Of a stretch of 64,000 nucleotides of DNA, positions 17,668-27,739 are shown piece after piece. Position 1 is the first letter of the stretch. Each line of letters starts with the position of its first letter. The notes beneath the pieces were generated by a model. The model ran no database searches and was not told the origin of the DNA. It worked only from the letters and a program-made list of their open reading frames with translations. Where the stretch lies: contig NZ_JAQQXQ010000001.1 of NCBI RefSeq assembly GCF_028595285.1, positions 146,308 to 210,307 on the forward strand. Reading direction: 5' to 3'. A program made the translations under genes and the position numbers. This DNA is from Erythrobacter fulvus (GTDB taxonomy: Bacteria; Pseudomonadota; Alphaproteobacteria; Sphingomonadales; Sphingomonadaceae).

Positions 17668-20600
17668 TGCCCGACGCGCCGCTCACCCCCGACAAGCGCA
17701 CCTTGCAGCTCGATCCCGATGGAATCGCCCTCCCGCCGCGCGCGCCGTTCGTCGAACTTGGTCTGCTCAGCTGCTTCAGCTTCCTGCGCGGTGTGTCGGA
17801 TGCGGTCGATCTGGTGCTGGCGGCGCATGCGGCGGGTTATGATGCGCTGGGCATTGCGGACGTCAATTCGATGGCCGGCGTGGTGCGGCTCCATACCGAG
17901 GCGAAGACGCTGAAGCTCAAGCCCGTGATCGGCTGCCGGATCGAGACCGTCGAGGGGCTGGCCTTCCTCGCCTACCCCGAAACCCGCGCCGCCTATGGCC
18001 GCCTGTGCCGTCTCATCAGCGCAGGACGGATGCAGACGCCAGAGGGCGAGTGGCAGGATAAGGGCGTGTGCCAGATCACGCTTGGGATGCTGACGGAGCA
18101 TTCCGAAGGCGTGCAACTGATCCTGTTGCCGCCCGACAATCTGGACACCGCGTTCATGCTGAAGGTGCCGAGCAATGTTGTCCCCTTCCGTCGTCCCGGA
18201 CTTGATGCGGGACCGCTGGCCGACAGCGATCCCGGCCTGCGCCTGGATGGCGCAAGGGAATTGCCCTTTGCCGACATCCTCCCCCATCTCGTCCGCCAGC
18301 TGCCGACCTTGCGGCATATTGCCGCCAGCTACCTTTATCGCGGGGACGACATCGCCCGGATCGAGCGACTGGATGCTCTCGCGCAGGAAAACGGTCTTGC
18401 GCTGCTGGCGACCAACGAAGTCCACTACCACACGCCCGAACGCCGCGCGCTGCAGGACGTGATGACCGCGATCCGCCACAAGACCACGGTCGCCAAGGCC
18501 GGGCATCTTCTCCATCCCAATGCCGAGCGGCACCTGAAGTCACCTCAGGAAATGCAGCGCCTCTTCGCCCGCTGGCCGCACGCCATCGCTGCGGCGCGCG
18601 AGGTGGCCGATGCCTGCCGCTTCAGCCTCGACGAACTGCGCTACGAATATCCGGAGGAAATCTATCCCGATGGCCAGACCCCGCAGCAATTCCTTGAAAG
18701 CGAGGTCTGGAAGGGGGCGGGGCGGCGCTATCCCGATGGCCTGCCTGATACCGTGCGTCAGACGCTCACTCGCGAACTCGCGCTGATCGCGAAGCTCGAT
18801 CTGGCGCGCTATTTCCTCACCATCAAGGACATCGTCGATTTCGCGCGGGGCTGCGATCCGCCGATCCTGTGTCAGGGGCGCGGCTCTGCGGCCAATTCGG
18901 CGGTATGCTATGTGCTCGGCATCACCTCAGTCGATCCGGCCAAGCATCAGCTGCTGTTCGATCGCTTCATCTCCGAGGAGCGGAAAGAGCCGCCCGATAT
19001 CGACGTCGATTTCGAGCATGAGCGGCGCGAGGAGGTGATCCAGTACATCTACCGCAAATATGGCCGTCACCGCGCAGGGCTTTGCGCGACCGTCATCCAT
19101 TACCGTCCGCGCATGGCGATCCGCGAAGTGGGCAAGGCGATGGGGTTGTCGGAGGATGTGACCAGCGCCTTGGCCCGCACCGTGTGGGGCGGATGGGGGC
19201 GCGAGATCAGCGAGAAGCACGCTGCCGAAACCGGGCTCGACATCACCGACCCGCACCTGCGCCGCGTGCTCAAACTCACCGAGCAGATGATCGGCATGCC
19301 CCGCCACCTTGGCCAGCATGTCGGTGGCTTCATCCTCACCGAGGGTGCCTTGAGCGAGACCGTTCCGATCGGCAACGGCGCCATGCCCGAGCGTAGTTTC
19401 ATCGAATGGGACAAGGACGATATCGAAGCGCTCGGCATCCTGAAAGTCGACGTGCTGGCGCTGGGGATGCTGACCTGCATCAGGAAGTGCCTGGATCTGC
19501 TGGCCGATCACCACGGGCGCAGACTCACCCTTGCTATCGTCCCGCGCGAGGACCCGGAGACCTACGCTATGCTCCGCAAGGGCGACTCGCTCGGGGTGTT
19601 TCAGGTCGAAAGCCGGGCGCAGATGAACATGCTGCCGCGCCTGCGCCCGCGCGAATTCTACGATCTCGTCATTCAGGTCGCGATCGTGCGCCCCGGCCCG
19701 ATTCAGGGCGACATGGTGCACCCCTATCTCAAGCGCAGGCGCGGCGCGGAGCCGGTGCAGATCCCCGCGCCCGCGCCCGAACACGGCCCGCCCGACGAGC
19801 TCACCAGCATCCTCGGGCGGACTTTAGGCGTGCCGATCTTTCAGGAACAGGCGATGAAAATCGCGCTGGATGCCGCGAAGTTCTCCAGTCTCGAAGCCAA
19901 CCGCTTGAGGAAGGCGATGGCGACCTTCCGCAGCCGGGGGATGGTGGACGAATTGCAGGACATGATGGTCGAACGCATGGTCGCGCGCGGATATGATCGC
20001 GACTTCGCGCAACGCTGCTTCAACCAGATCAGGGGTTTTGGCGAATACGGCTTCCCCGAAAGCCACGCAGCAAGCTTCGCGCAACTGGTCTATGTGTCGA
20101 GCTGGCTCAAATGCCATTACCCGGCCGCCTTCGCCGCCGCGTTGCTCAATTCGCAGCCGATGGGTTTCTACGCCCCCGCACAGATCGTGCGTGATGCGCG
20201 CGAGCACGGGGTCGAGGTGCTGCCGGTGGATGTGAACCATTCGGCATGGGACTGCACGCTGGAAGGTGAGGCTCTGCGCCTTGGCCTGCGCCAGATTGAC
20301 GGGCTGCCCGAACACGTCGCCGCCGCGCTGGTGGCAAGCCGCGCAGAGAATGGCGATTATCGTGACGTGGCCGACCTGCGCGTGCGCGCCGGGCTGTCGC
20401 CCGCCCATGTCGAACGGCTCGCCAGCGCCGATGCCTTTACCTCGCTGGGCCTCTCGCGCAGGCAGGCGCTATGGGATGCGAGGAGCCTCATATCCGCGCC
20501 CGATCTGCCGCTGTTCCGCGCGGCCGGCGTGCGCGAGGAAGGGGCCGAGCGCGCGGCGATACGCCTGCCCGGCATGCCCTTGTCGGAAGAGGTGGTCGCC

Positions 20601-21143
20601 GATTACCAGACCACCCGATTGAGCCTGAAGGCGCATCCCATGGCCTTCCTGCGACCCGGTCTCGCCGCGCGCGGCTTTGTGCGTGCCTGCGATCTCAGGG
20701 AGAGAAAATTCCGCAGCATGGTGCAGGTGGCGGGCGTGGTGCTGATCCGGCAGAGGCCCGGCAGCGCGAAGGGGGTCACTTTCATCACGCTCGAGGACGA
20801 GACGGGGGTGATAAACCTCGTTGTCTGGCCCGACCTCAAGGAGAAGCAGCGCAAGGTGGTGATGGGCGCGCGGCTGATGGAGGTGAGGGGGCGCGTCGAA
20901 TATGATGACGAGGTGATCCACGTGATCGCCGCCCACATGACCGACGCGACCGCGGCGCTGCACGCTTTATCGGATGATCTGCTGGAAGCCCCGCTCGCCC
21001 GCGCGGACGAGGTCAACCGTCCGATGCCCGAAAGAGGTCCCCCGGCTTCGCGCGACATGATTGATGAAATCGCCCCCCGGCCCAATGTCACCGGACATCC
21101 GCGCGATCACCGGATTTTGCCGAAATCGCGTGATTTCCATTAG
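17667..21143 (+). CDS. dnaE2: error-prone DNA polymerase DnaE2
   Basis: A 1158-residue C-family polymerase, about the usual length for DnaE2. Domains in order: PHP (from about 25, FSFLRGVSDAVDLV), palm with catalytic PDIDVDF at about 443-449, fingers (ESHAASFAQLVYVSSWLKCHYP), HhH region, and an OB-fold near the C-terminus (VQVAGVVLIRQRPGSAKG). The active Asp pair is intact, so it should supply the synthesis that inactive ImuB recruits to the clamp. It is coupled to udgX by TGATG and ends 16 bases from the convergent phoB, with no visible terminator between them. Confidence 0.96.
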   Translation: MPDAPLTPDKRTLQLDPDGIALPPRAPFVELGLLSCFSFLRGVSDAVDLVLAAHAAGYDALGIADVNSMAGVVRLHTEAKTLKLKPVIGCRIETVEGLAFLAYPETRAAYGRLCRLISAGRMQTPEGEWQDKGVCQITLGMLTEHSEGVQLILLPPDNLDTAFMLKVPSNVVPFRRPGLDAGPLADSDPGLRLDGARELPFADILPHLVRQLPTLRHIAASYLYRGDDIARIERLDALAQENGLALLATNEVHYHTPERRALQDVMTAIRHKTTVAKAGHLLHPNAERHLKSPQEMQRLFARWPHAIAAAREVADACRFSLDELRYEYPEEIYPDGQTPQQFLESEVWKGAGRRYPDGLPDTVRQTLTRELALIAKLDLARYFLTIKDIVDFARGCDPPILCQGRGSAANSAVCYVLGITSVDPAKHQLLFDRFISEERKEPPDIDVDFEHERREEVIQYIYRKYGRHRAGLCATVIHYRPRMAIREVGKAMGLSEDVTSALARTVWGGWGREISEKHAAETGLDITDPHLRRVLKLTEQMIGMPRHLGQHVGGFILTEGALSETVPIGNGAMPERSFIEWDKDDIEALGILKVDVLALGMLTCIRKCLDLLADHHGRRLTLAIVPREDPETYAMLRKGDSLGVFQVESRAQMNMLPRLRPREFYDLVIQVAIVRPGPIQGDMVHPYLKRRRGAEPVQIPAPAPEHGPPDELTSILGRTLGVPIFQEQAMKIALDAAKFSSLEANRLRKAMATFRSRGMVDELQDMMVERMVARGYDRDFAQRCFNQIRGFGEYGFPESHAASFAQLVYVSSWLKCHYPAAFAAALLNSQPMGFYAPAQIVRDAREHGVEVLPVDVNHSAWDCTLEGEALRLGLRQIDGLPEHVAAALVASRAENGDYRDVADLRVRAGLSPAHVERLASADAFTSLGLSRRQALWDARSLISAPDLPLFRAAGVREEGAERAAIRLPGMPLSEEVVADYQTTRLSLKAHPMAFLRPGLAARGFVRACDLRERKFRSMVQVAGVVLIRQRPGSAKGVTFITLEDETGVINLVVWPDLKEKQRKVVMGARLMEVRGRVEYDDEVIHVIAAHMTDATAALHALSDDLLEAPLARADEVNRPMPERGPPASRDMIDEIAPRPNVTGHPRDHRILPKSRDFH

Positions 21144-21159
21144 GGCTGTAGAGCAAACC

Positions 21160-21849
21160 TCAGCTGGCTTCGAGCGCGTATCCCGCCGAGCGGACGGTGC
21201 GGATCGGGTCTTTCGCGCCCTCGATCCCGATCGCCTTGCGCAGGCGGCGGATGTGCACGTCGACCGTGCGCAGCTCGATGTCCGAACCAGTGCCCCAGAC
21301 GCCGTCAAGCAACTGGCCGCGGCTGAAAACCCGCCCAGGGCTTTCCATGAAGAACTTGAGCAGGCGGTATTCGGTCGGCCCGAGTTGCAACGGACGCCCG
21401 CGGCGCTGGACCTTGTGGGCGACCGGATCGAGCCGCAGGTCGCCAACCTCGATCGTCTCGCCGGCCAGCGCCGGACGGATGCGGCGCATCACCGCCGCCA
21501 CGCGGGCGAGCAGTTCACGCGGGGAGAAAGGCTTGGTCAGGTAATCGTCCGCGCCCGTCTCCAGCCCGCGCACGCGATCATCCTCGGCCTCGCGCGCGGT
21601 GAGCATGATGATCGGAACGTGGGCGGTTTCCTTGTCGCGGCGCAACCGGCGGCAGACCTCGATCCCGCTGGTGCCTTCGATCATCCAGTCGAGGATGATG
21701 AGATCGGGCACATCCTCTGCCGCCAGCACCAGCGCCTCGTCACCGTCGCCGGTGCAGCGGACGTTGTAGCCCTCGTTCTGGAAACGGTATTCGAGCAGTT
21801 CGGACAGCGCGGGATCGTCTTCGACCAGCAGCAGTTTGGCAGCGGACAT
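21160..21849 (-). CDS. phoB: phosphate regulon response regulator PhoB
   Basis: A 229-residue OmpR/PhoB-type regulator: receiver domain (about 5-120, acidic pocket VEDDPAL, phosphoacceptor in LIILDWMIEG, Lys in YLTKPFSP) and winged-helix domain (about 135-229, GPTEYRLLKFFMESPGRVFSR, RTVDVHIRRLRKAI). The start is the ATG of MSAAKLLLVEDD; the longer frame adds six residues without support. It is last in the phoR-pst-phoU-phoB gene order on the minus strand, 116 bases after phoU. Confidence 0.94.
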   Translation of the reverse strand: MSAAKLLLVEDDPALSELLEYRFQNEGYNVRCTGDGDEALVLAAEDVPDLIILDWMIEGTSGIEVCRRLRRDKETAHVPIIMLTAREAEDDRVRGLETGADDYLTKPFSPRELLARVAAVMRRIRPALAGETIEVGDLRLDPVAHKVQRRGRPLQLGPTEYRLLKFFMESPGRVFSRGQLLDGVWGTGSDIELRTVDVHIRRLRKAIGIEGAKDPIRTVRSAGYALEAS

Positions 21850-21965
21850 GCGGTGATGCCTCCTCAAGCCCCCTCAGGAGCGATGCCCGACCCTATGTTT
21901 CACTTCGGCTACAATTTGATGAAACTGCACCCGAAGAGTTTTCCACACAAGCGGGCAGGGCAATC

Positions 21966-22634
21966 CTACCTGTCGCCTTCCGGCGGATAGGCGCCGGTTG
22001 CGGCAAAGTGCACCATCTCCGCCACGTTGGTGGCGTGATCGCCGATCCGCTCGATATTGCGAGCCACGAACAGCAGCTGTGCTGCGCTCGAAATGGTCGA
22101 AGGATTTTCAACCATATGGCTGACAAGATTGCGGAAAATGCTGTTGTAGAAGGCGTCAACCTTGGCGTCGGTGGCGATCACCTCGCGGGCCAGATCGGGG
22201 TCGCGCGCGGCATAGGCGGTCAGCACATCGTGCACCATCTCGCCCGCCAGTTCGCCCATCGCGGGCAGCAGGGTGAGCGGTTCGAACCGGGCGCGCCCTT
22301 CGATCATGCCGACCCGCTTGGCGATGTTCTTTGAATAATCGCCAATCCGTTCTACCACGCCGCCGATCTTGAGCGCAGCGATCACTTCGCGCAGATCGTC
22401 TGCCATGGGCGCGCGCAAAGCAATGATGCGCACCGCCAGCTTGTCGACCTCGGTTTCAAGCGCGTCGATCCGCTTGTCGCGGGCAACCACCTTCTCGGCC
22501 AGTTCCTCGTCCCCGCGCACGAGCGCGTCGAGCGATTCCTGAATGGCGACTTCGGCCAGCCCACCCATCTCCGCGATCAGACCGCGCAGGCGGGTAATGT
22601 CCTCGTCGAATGCCTTGACGGTATGTTCGGCCAT
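21966..22634 (-). CDS. phoU: phosphate signalling regulator PhoU
   Basis: A 222-residue all-helical protein with two PhoU repeats (about 10-105 and 110-215). Each carries the acidic metal-binding pattern, for example ERIGDYSKNIAKRV in the first and ERIGDHATNVAEMV in the second. It inhibits PhoR when the Pst transporter is saturated. Its ATG overlaps the pstB stop by one base. Confidence 0.95.
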   Translation of the reverse strand: MAEHTVKAFDEDITRLRGLIAEMGGLAEVAIQESLDALVRGDEELAEKVVARDKRIDALETEVDKLAVRIIALRAPMADDLREVIAALKIGGVVERIGDYSKNIAKRVGMIEGRARFEPLTLLPAMGELAGEMVHDVLTAYAARDPDLAREVIATDAKVDAFYNSIFRNLVSHMVENPSTISSAAQLLFVARNIERIGDHATNVAEMVHFAATGAYPPEGDR

Positions 22635-23401
22635 CAGCCGTACCTTCCTGTAATGTAATCCTTCGTCCGTTCCTCGATAGGATTGGTAAAGATTTCAGAT
22701 GTGGGGCCGTATTCTACCATCTTGCCCAGGTGGAAGAAGGCGGTGCGCTGGCTGACGCGGGCGGCCTGCTGCATCGAGTGGGTGACGATCACGATGGCAT
22801 AACGACCCGAAAGCTCGTCGATCAGTTCCTCGATCTTGGCGGTGGCAATGGGATCGAGCGCGGAGGCCGGTTCGTCCATCAGGATGACTTCGGGATCGAC
22901 AGCGATAGCGCGGGCGATGCACAGGCGCTGTTGCTGGCCGCCCGAAAGCGCGGTGCCCGAATCCTCGAGCCTGTCCTTGACCTCGTCCCACAGACCAGCG
23001 CGGGTCAGCGAGCGTTCGACGATCACGTCGAGATCGGCCTTCTTCTCCGCCAGACCATGGATCTTCGGCCCGTAGGCGATGTTTTCGTAGATCGATTTGG
23101 GGAAGGGATTGGGCTTCTGGAACACCATACCGACGCGGGCGCGCAGCTGCACCACGTCCATCCGATCGCCATGGATGTCATCACCTTCCAGTTCGATCAG
23201 GCCCGTGACACGCGCGGAGGGAATCGTGTCGTTCATGCGGTTGAAACAGCGCAGGAACGTCGACTTGCCGCAGCCCGACGGGCCGATGAAGGCCGTCACG
23301 TAATCGGGCGAGATATCGATCGACACGTGATCGATCGCCTGTTTGTCGCCGTAATATACGCAGACGTCACGCGCGCGAATCTTCGCGTTTTCGTCGGCCA
23401 T
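22634..23401 (-). CDS. pstB: phosphate ABC transporter ATP-binding protein PstB
   Basis: A 255-residue ABC ATPase energising phosphate uptake through PstC/PstA. Visible: Walker [11 protein letters not shown]-loop [12 protein letters not shown], signature LSGGQQQR, Walker [12 protein letters not shown] and H-loop VTHSMQQA. The start is the ATG of [12 protein letters not shown], 17 bases after the pstA stop; the longer frame reads back into pstA. Ends by overlapping phoU. Confidence 0.96.
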   Translation of the reverse strand: MADENAKIRARDVCVYYGDKQAIDHVSIDISPDYVTAFIGPSGCGKSTFLRCFNRMNDTIPSARVTGLIELEGDDIHGDRMDVVQLRARVGMVFQKPNPFPKSIYENIAYGPKIHGLAEKKADLDVIVERSLTRAGLWDEVKDRLEDSGTALSGGQQQRLCIARAIAVDPEVILMDEPASALDPIATAKIEELIDELSGRYAIVIVTHSMQQAARVSQRTAFFHLGKMVEYGPTSEIFTNPIEERTKDYITGRYG

Positions 23402-23418
23402 GTTGGGATGGATCACAG

Positions 23419-24729
23419 TCACCAGCGTTTCTCGAACTTGTTGCGAAGGTAGATGGCAAGGCCGTTCATGGCGAGCAGGAACACCAGCAGCACGATAATG
23501 GCTGCGCTGGTGCGCTCGACAAAGCCGCGGTCGATCTCGTCCGACCACAGGAAGATCTGCATCGGCAGCACCGTGGCGGGCGAGGTAAAGCCGTCTGGCG
23601 GGGTCGCGACAAAGGCGCGCATCCCGATCAGCAGCAGCGGCGCGGTTTCGCCCAATGCGCGAGCCATGCCGATGATTGTGCCCGTCAGCATCCCCGGCAG
23701 GGCGAGCGGAAGGACATGGTGGAACACCACCTGCACCGGCGAAGCGCCGACCGCGAGCGCGCCGTCACGGATCGAAGGCGGCACTGCCTTGATCGCGTTG
23801 CGTCCAGAAATGACGATCACCGGCATCGTCATGAGTGCGAGCGTCATCCCGCCGATCAGCGGAGCCGAACGCAGGTTCGGGAACAGCGACAGGAAAATCG
23901 CCAGACCCAGCAGGCCGAAGATGATCGAAGGCACCGCAGCCAGATTGTTGATCGACACCTCGATCAGGTCGGTCCAGCGGTTCCGCGGCGCGTATTCTTC
24001 CAGATAGAGCGCCGACAACACGCCGATCGGGAAGGCCAGCACCAGCGTCACCAGCATCGTCAGGATTGAACCCTTGAGCGCGCCCCAGATGCCAACGGCC
24101 TGCGGGCTTGTCGCGTCAGAGCGGGCAAGGAAGCCCCAGTCCCATTTCTTCGCCAGTTTCCCATCGGCGGATAGTCTTGCAGCAAGCGCCTGTTCTTCGG
24201 GCGAGCCTTCGCCCTCAAGGCCGGCAGCAAGGCCGGAAGAGGCCGGCAGATCGAAGGTTTCGCTGCGGTTGATGAGCGAGGGATCATTTGCCAGCGCCGC
24301 GGCGACATCGCGCCATGCGTCGGGGGAAAGTTCGGCAGCCGCGTCGGCCCCGAGCTGTTCCTCGGCATAGAAGGCCACCACTTCGGACAGGCCCTGCATC
24401 TCGAGCGTCTGGGTCGCGCTCGGCGCGGTAAGCGACACGGCATCGCCGGTGACGCCGCTTTCGGGGAAATCGATGGTCACAGTCAGTTCGGCGCGCTGGA
24501 AGCCACCGATACCGTTCACCAGCATGTTGCCGAGCAAGAACACCAGCACCGCGACCGAGAAGGCCACGGCAGACAGGCCCATGAGGCGGAAATTGCGTTC
24601 GGCGCGGTAACGCTTTGCAAGCCGCTTTTCGAAGGCGGGCGTACGCGTCGGGCCGAGCGCGTCGTGGCGGCCCGCGGCCAGCGCCTCGGCAATCGATCCG
24701 CCGGAGGGGGGAGGGACGGAACTACTCAT
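23419..24729 (-). CDS. pstA: phosphate ABC transporter permease PstA
   Basis: A 436-residue permease, longer than the E. coli form because of an N-terminal extension (about residues 45-215, DUF3333-like) with a first TM helix near 50-70 and a large soluble loop. The C-terminal half has six helices and the BPD_transp_1 coupling loop ([20 protein letters not shown]). The start codon overlaps the pstC stop by four bases (ATGA). Confidence 0.95.
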   Translation of the reverse strand: MSSSVPPPSGGSIAEALAAGRHDALGPTRTPAFEKRLAKRYRAERNFRLMGLSAVAFSVAVLVFLLGNMLVNGIGGFQRAELTVTIDFPESGVTGDAVSLTAPSATQTLEMQGLSEVVAFYAEEQLGADAAAELSPDAWRDVAAALANDPSLINRSETFDLPASSGLAAGLEGEGSPEEQALAARLSADGKLAKKWDWGFLARSDATSPQAVGIWGALKGSILTMLVTLVLAFPIGVLSALYLEEYAPRNRWTDLIEVSINNLAAVPSIIFGLLGLAIFLSLFPNLRSAPLIGGMTLALMTMPVIVISGRNAIKAVPPSIRDGALAVGASPVQVVFHHVLPLALPGMLTGTIIGMARALGETAPLLLIGMRAFVATPPDGFTSPATVLPMQIFLWSDEIDRGFVERTSAAIIVLLVFLLAMNGLAIYLRNKFEKRW

Positions 24730-26111
24730 TCATAGGCCTCCCGGAAGCGCTTGACGACGCGTAGGGCGATGAAGTTGAGCGCCAGCGTCACCATGAATAG
24801 CACGAAGCCGAGCGCGAAGGCGCTGAGCGTTGCCGGGTGATCGGTGCTCTGTTCGCCGGTCAGCAGCTTCACGATCTGCACCGTCACGGTCGACATCGGT
24901 TCGAGCGGGTTGAGGGTAAGGTTGGCGGCAGGCGAGGCAGCCATCACCACGATCATGGTTTCGCCGATAGCCCGGCTGACGGCGAGCATGATCCCCGCAA
25001 CGATGCCCGGCAGGGCCGCCGGAAACAGCACGCGCCGGATCGTTTCCGACTTGGTCGCGCCCATCGCCAAACTGCCATCACGCATCGCGCTGGGCACGGC
25101 AGCCATCGAATCGTCCGCCATCGACGAGACGAAGGGAATGATCATCACCCCCATCACAACGCCTGCGGCCAGCGCGCTTTCGGTCGAGGCGCCGGAAATG
25201 CCGATCGCCACCGCCGCATCGCGGATTGCCGGCGCGACGGTGAGCGCGGCGAAATAGCCATAGACCACCGTGGGAACCCCCGCGAGGATCTCCAGCAGCG
25301 GTTTGACCCAGGTGCGCACGCGCGGATCGGCATACTGGGTGAGATAGATCGCGCTCATCAAGCCGAGCGGAATGGCGACGATCATGGCGATGATCGCACC
25401 GATAAAGATTGTCCCCCAGAACAGCGGCACCGCGCCGTAACGGGACGGGTCGACCGCATCGGGGCTGACCATCGTGTCCGGCCCCCATTTGGTGCCGAAC
25501 AGGAATTCGATCGGCGAGACCATTCCGAAAAAGCGTACGGTTTCGAACACGAGGCTGGCGAAGATGCCGAAGGTGGTGAGAATCGCCACCAACGATGCCA
25601 GTAGCAGGATCGCCATCACCGTGCGTTCAACCCGCGTGCGGGCGCGGAAGTCGGGGCGCAGTCGCAGGAAGGCAAAACCGCCGCCCGCGACCGCGATCAG
25701 CACCGTCACGATCACGCCGATGATGTTGTAGCGCGTCATCGCCTCGCGAAAGGGTGCAACCAGCGGTTCGGCATCGCTGTTGAACACGCCCGGCGCACTG
25801 CCCTGCGCCACCGCGCGCGCTTCGCCGAGAAAGGCATCGCGTTCGAATCCGAAGGCGGGGAGTTCGGCAGCGGCGGGCGAGGCGAGCACGCTTTGCGTCA
25901 CCAGCTGCGGGGCAATCGCCGACCATATGGCGACGAAGGCCAGCACCGGCAGGGCCACCCACAAAGCCACATACCAGGCATGATAAATCGGGCGCGACAC
26001 CGGACGATGCGCCGGATCGCTGCTCTGGAAGCTCCATGCCTTGGCACGGCCCGCGAGCCATCCGGCAAGACCGAGCCCGATGGCAATCAGGATGAGCGTG
26101 ATCGGCGACAT
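24726..26111 (-). CDS. pstC: phosphate ABC transporter permease PstC
   Basis: A 461-residue permease with an extended N-terminal region and a C-terminal BPD_transp_1 domain (from about 230), including the coupling loop RDGSLAMGATKSETIRRVLF. First gene of the pstCAB-phoU-phoB run on the minus strand. A 113-base gap separates it from phoR and a candidate Pho box begins there. No pstS is adjacent, so the periplasmic binding protein must be encoded elsewhere. Confidence 0.95.
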   Translation of the reverse strand: MSPITLILIAIGLGLAGWLAGRAKAWSFQSSDPAHRPVSRPIYHAWYVALWVALPVLAFVAIWSAIAPQLVTQSVLASPAAAELPAFGFERDAFLGEARAVAQGSAPGVFNSDAEPLVAPFREAMTRYNIIGVIVTVLIAVAGGGFAFLRLRPDFRARTRVERTVMAILLLASLVAILTTFGIFASLVFETVRFFGMVSPIEFLFGTKWGPDTMVSPDAVDPSRYGAVPLFWGTIFIGAIIAMIVAIPLGLMSAIYLTQYADPRVRTWVKPLLEILAGVPTVVYGYFAALTVAPAIRDAAVAIGISGASTESALAAGVVMGVMIIPFVSSMADDSMAAVPSAMRDGSLAMGATKSETIRRVLFPAALPGIVAGIMLAVSRAIGETMIVVMAASPAANLTLNPLEPMSTVTVQIVKLLTGEQSTDHPATLSAFALGFVLFMVTLALNFIALRVVKRFREAYE

Positions 26112-26215
26112 TGAATGAACCTGTTATCCCCGTTCCGAGGCGTGCGAGAATCAGCGGACTGAATTGCGTGATGTAGCCCGACCGTTAAGCAATGGCGGGC
26201 GCATGTTGAAGAAAT

Positions 26216-26233
26216 AAGACACCTCTATGACAG
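26216..26233 (-). promoter_or_regulatory. candidate Pho box upstream of pstC
   Basis: Read on the minus strand: CTGTCAT-AGAG-GTGTCTT, two 7-bp half-sites with the 4-bp spacer of the PhoB consensus (CTGTCAT-N4-CTGTCAT). The first is perfect and the second matches at 5 of 7. It overlaps the stop codon of phoR and lies about 105 bases before the pstC start, so it could drive pstCAB-phoU-phoB separately from phoR. Confidence 0.5.
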
Positions 26234-27454
26234 TTCTTCGGTTTCCGCCTCTTGCGAACCATCCGTCAGGGGCGGTTCGCGTTCGGACAGAGGGATGCGA
26301 ACCACCACACGGGTGCCTTTGCCCAGTTCGCTGGTGATGTCGAGCCGTCCGCGGTGACGTTCGACGATATGCTTGACGATAGCCAGGCCCAGCCCGGTCC
26401 CGCCCGAGGCGCGGCTGCGGCCGGGATCGGTGCGATAAAAACGGCGGGTGAGATGCGGGATCTGTTCGGGCGCAATGCCTTCGCCCTCGTCCTCGACACT
26501 GATCCGCGCCTGATCGCCTTGGACAAGGTCAAGCATGACCTTCACCGGCTTGTCATTAGCGCCGTATTTTAGCGCATTGTCGACAAGATTGCGCACCACC
26601 TGTTCGAGCTGCTGCTGATCGCCCACGACAATCGGTGCGGCGGCAAGTTCGAGTTCAAGCCGATCGATCCGCGCAGACCCGGCGGCGTCGCGTGCAGCGC
26701 GCTCGACCAGCGGCGCAAGCTCGATGCGCTCGGTCGGCAGCTCATGCTTTTCCGCCTCGACCCGCGACAGGCTCATCAGATCGCTCACAAGCGCGTGCAG
26801 TCGCTGCGCCTCGCGTTCGATGATGCCGAGGAATTTCTGCGCGGTTGGCGTGTCGACCCTGCCTTCATCTTCGCGCAGCGTCTCGACATAACCGAGGATC
26901 GCGGCGAGCGGGGTGCGCAGTTCGTGACTGGCATTGGCGACGAAATCCGTATGCGCGCGGCTGATATCGGCCTCGGCGGTCTGGTTGGTCAGTTCCAGCA
27001 TCGCAAGCCGGTCGCCGATCGACTGGCGATGGATCTGCCAGATGTCCTGCCGCCGAACGAGCCCGCGCACGATCGCCTCGCCGCTGCGGTTTTCGTTGAG
27101 CAGCGTGATCGCTTCGGGCTGGCGCAGCGCCACGCGCGCATCCTGACCGACAACATGGGTACCCAGCATTGTGCGCGCGGCGCGGTTGGCCAGCGCAATG
27201 GCGTTGCGATCAGTGATGAGGATCGGGGTCGAGAAATTTTCGATCAGGTCGCGGATTGATTCAAGATCAAGGGTCCGCTTGACGGTGGCGCGCGGCGGTT
27301 CGGGCGGACGACCGGCGGCAACCAGCAGCGATCCGACCCAAACCAGCAGCACCGACAATGCGATAACGGCGTCGACGCCGAGCAGCATCATTGCCACGAA
27401 GGTGACCGCAGCCAGCGCGATTCCCGCGACCGGAAAGTTCTGGCCCATGCCCAT
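26225..27454 (-). CDS. phoR: phosphate regulon sensor histidine kinase PhoR
   Basis: A 409-residue kinase: two hydrophobic segments near the N-terminus (about 8-50), PAS-like region (about 75-165), HisKA with FVANASHELRTPLAAI (His about 192) and HATPase_c with NLVDNALKYG, DEGEGI and GGTGLGLAIVK. I chose the ATG at 27454 (MGMGQNF); two codons later another ATG is equally possible. It pairs with PhoB, five genes downstream. Confidence 0.92.
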   Translation of the reverse strand: MGMGQNFPVAGIALAAVTFVAMMLLGVDAVIALSVLLVWVGSLLVAAGRPPEPPRATVKRTLDLESIRDLIENFSTPILITDRNAIALANRAARTMLGTHVVGQDARVALRQPEAITLLNENRSGEAIVRGLVRRQDIWQIHRQSIGDRLAMLELTNQTAEADISRAHTDFVANASHELRTPLAAILGYVETLREDEGRVDTPTAQKFLGIIEREAQRLHALVSDLMSLSRVEAEKHELPTERIELAPLVERAARDAAGSARIDRLELELAAAPIVVGDQQQLEQVVRNLVDNALKYGANDKPVKVMLDLVQGDQARISVEDEGEGIAPEQIPHLTRRFYRTDPGRSRASGGTGLGLAIVKHIVERHRGRLDITSELGKGTRVVVRIPLSEREPPLTDGSQEAETEELS

Positions 27455-27513
27455 GGCGCAGCGCCTTACAGCCAAGTGGAGAAAGTGGAAAGCGCAAGCC
27501 GCGCCAAGCCCGC

Positions 27514-27550
27514 AAAAGCAAAAGGGCGGCAAGGCCGAAGCCTGCCGCCC
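27514..27550 (-). terminator. intrinsic terminator after tRNA-Glu
   Basis: On the minus strand, GGGCGGCAGGC, TTCG loop, GCCTTGCCGCCC, then TTTTGCTTTT. The stem has one bulged base and the stable TTCG tetraloop. It lies 22 bases past the tRNA 3' end and separates it from phoR. Confidence 0.85.
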
Positions 27551-27572
27551 GTTTGTTTCGCAACCGGAAGAG

Positions 27573-27647
27573 TGGTGACCCCTACGGGAATCGAACCCGT
27601 GTTTCAGCCGTGAAAGGGCCGCGTCCTAACCGCTAGACGAAGGGGCC
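27573..27647 (-). tRNA. tRNA-Glu (anticodon TTC)
   Basis: Seventy-five bases on the minus strand fold as a full cloverleaf: acceptor GGCCCCT/AGGGGTC, anticodon stem CGGCC/GGCTG with loop CTTTCAC (anticodon TTC at 27612-27614), T-arm ACGGG-TTCGATT-CCCGT, discriminator A and an encoded CCA (27573-27575). The D-arm contains the usual GGTTAGGA. Confidence 0.97.
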
Positions 27648-27739
27648 ACATCCGTTGCGAGAGCGCGCAACTAGGGGGGTGAATCGGATCGGTCAAGCCC
27701 CGTTTGCGCACAGGGGCAGGAAAAATCGTACAAGCCTGC

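Noticed and set aside
21144..21159. Bidirectional terminator between dnaE2 and phoB
   Set aside because: The 16-base convergent gap has no stem or T-run.
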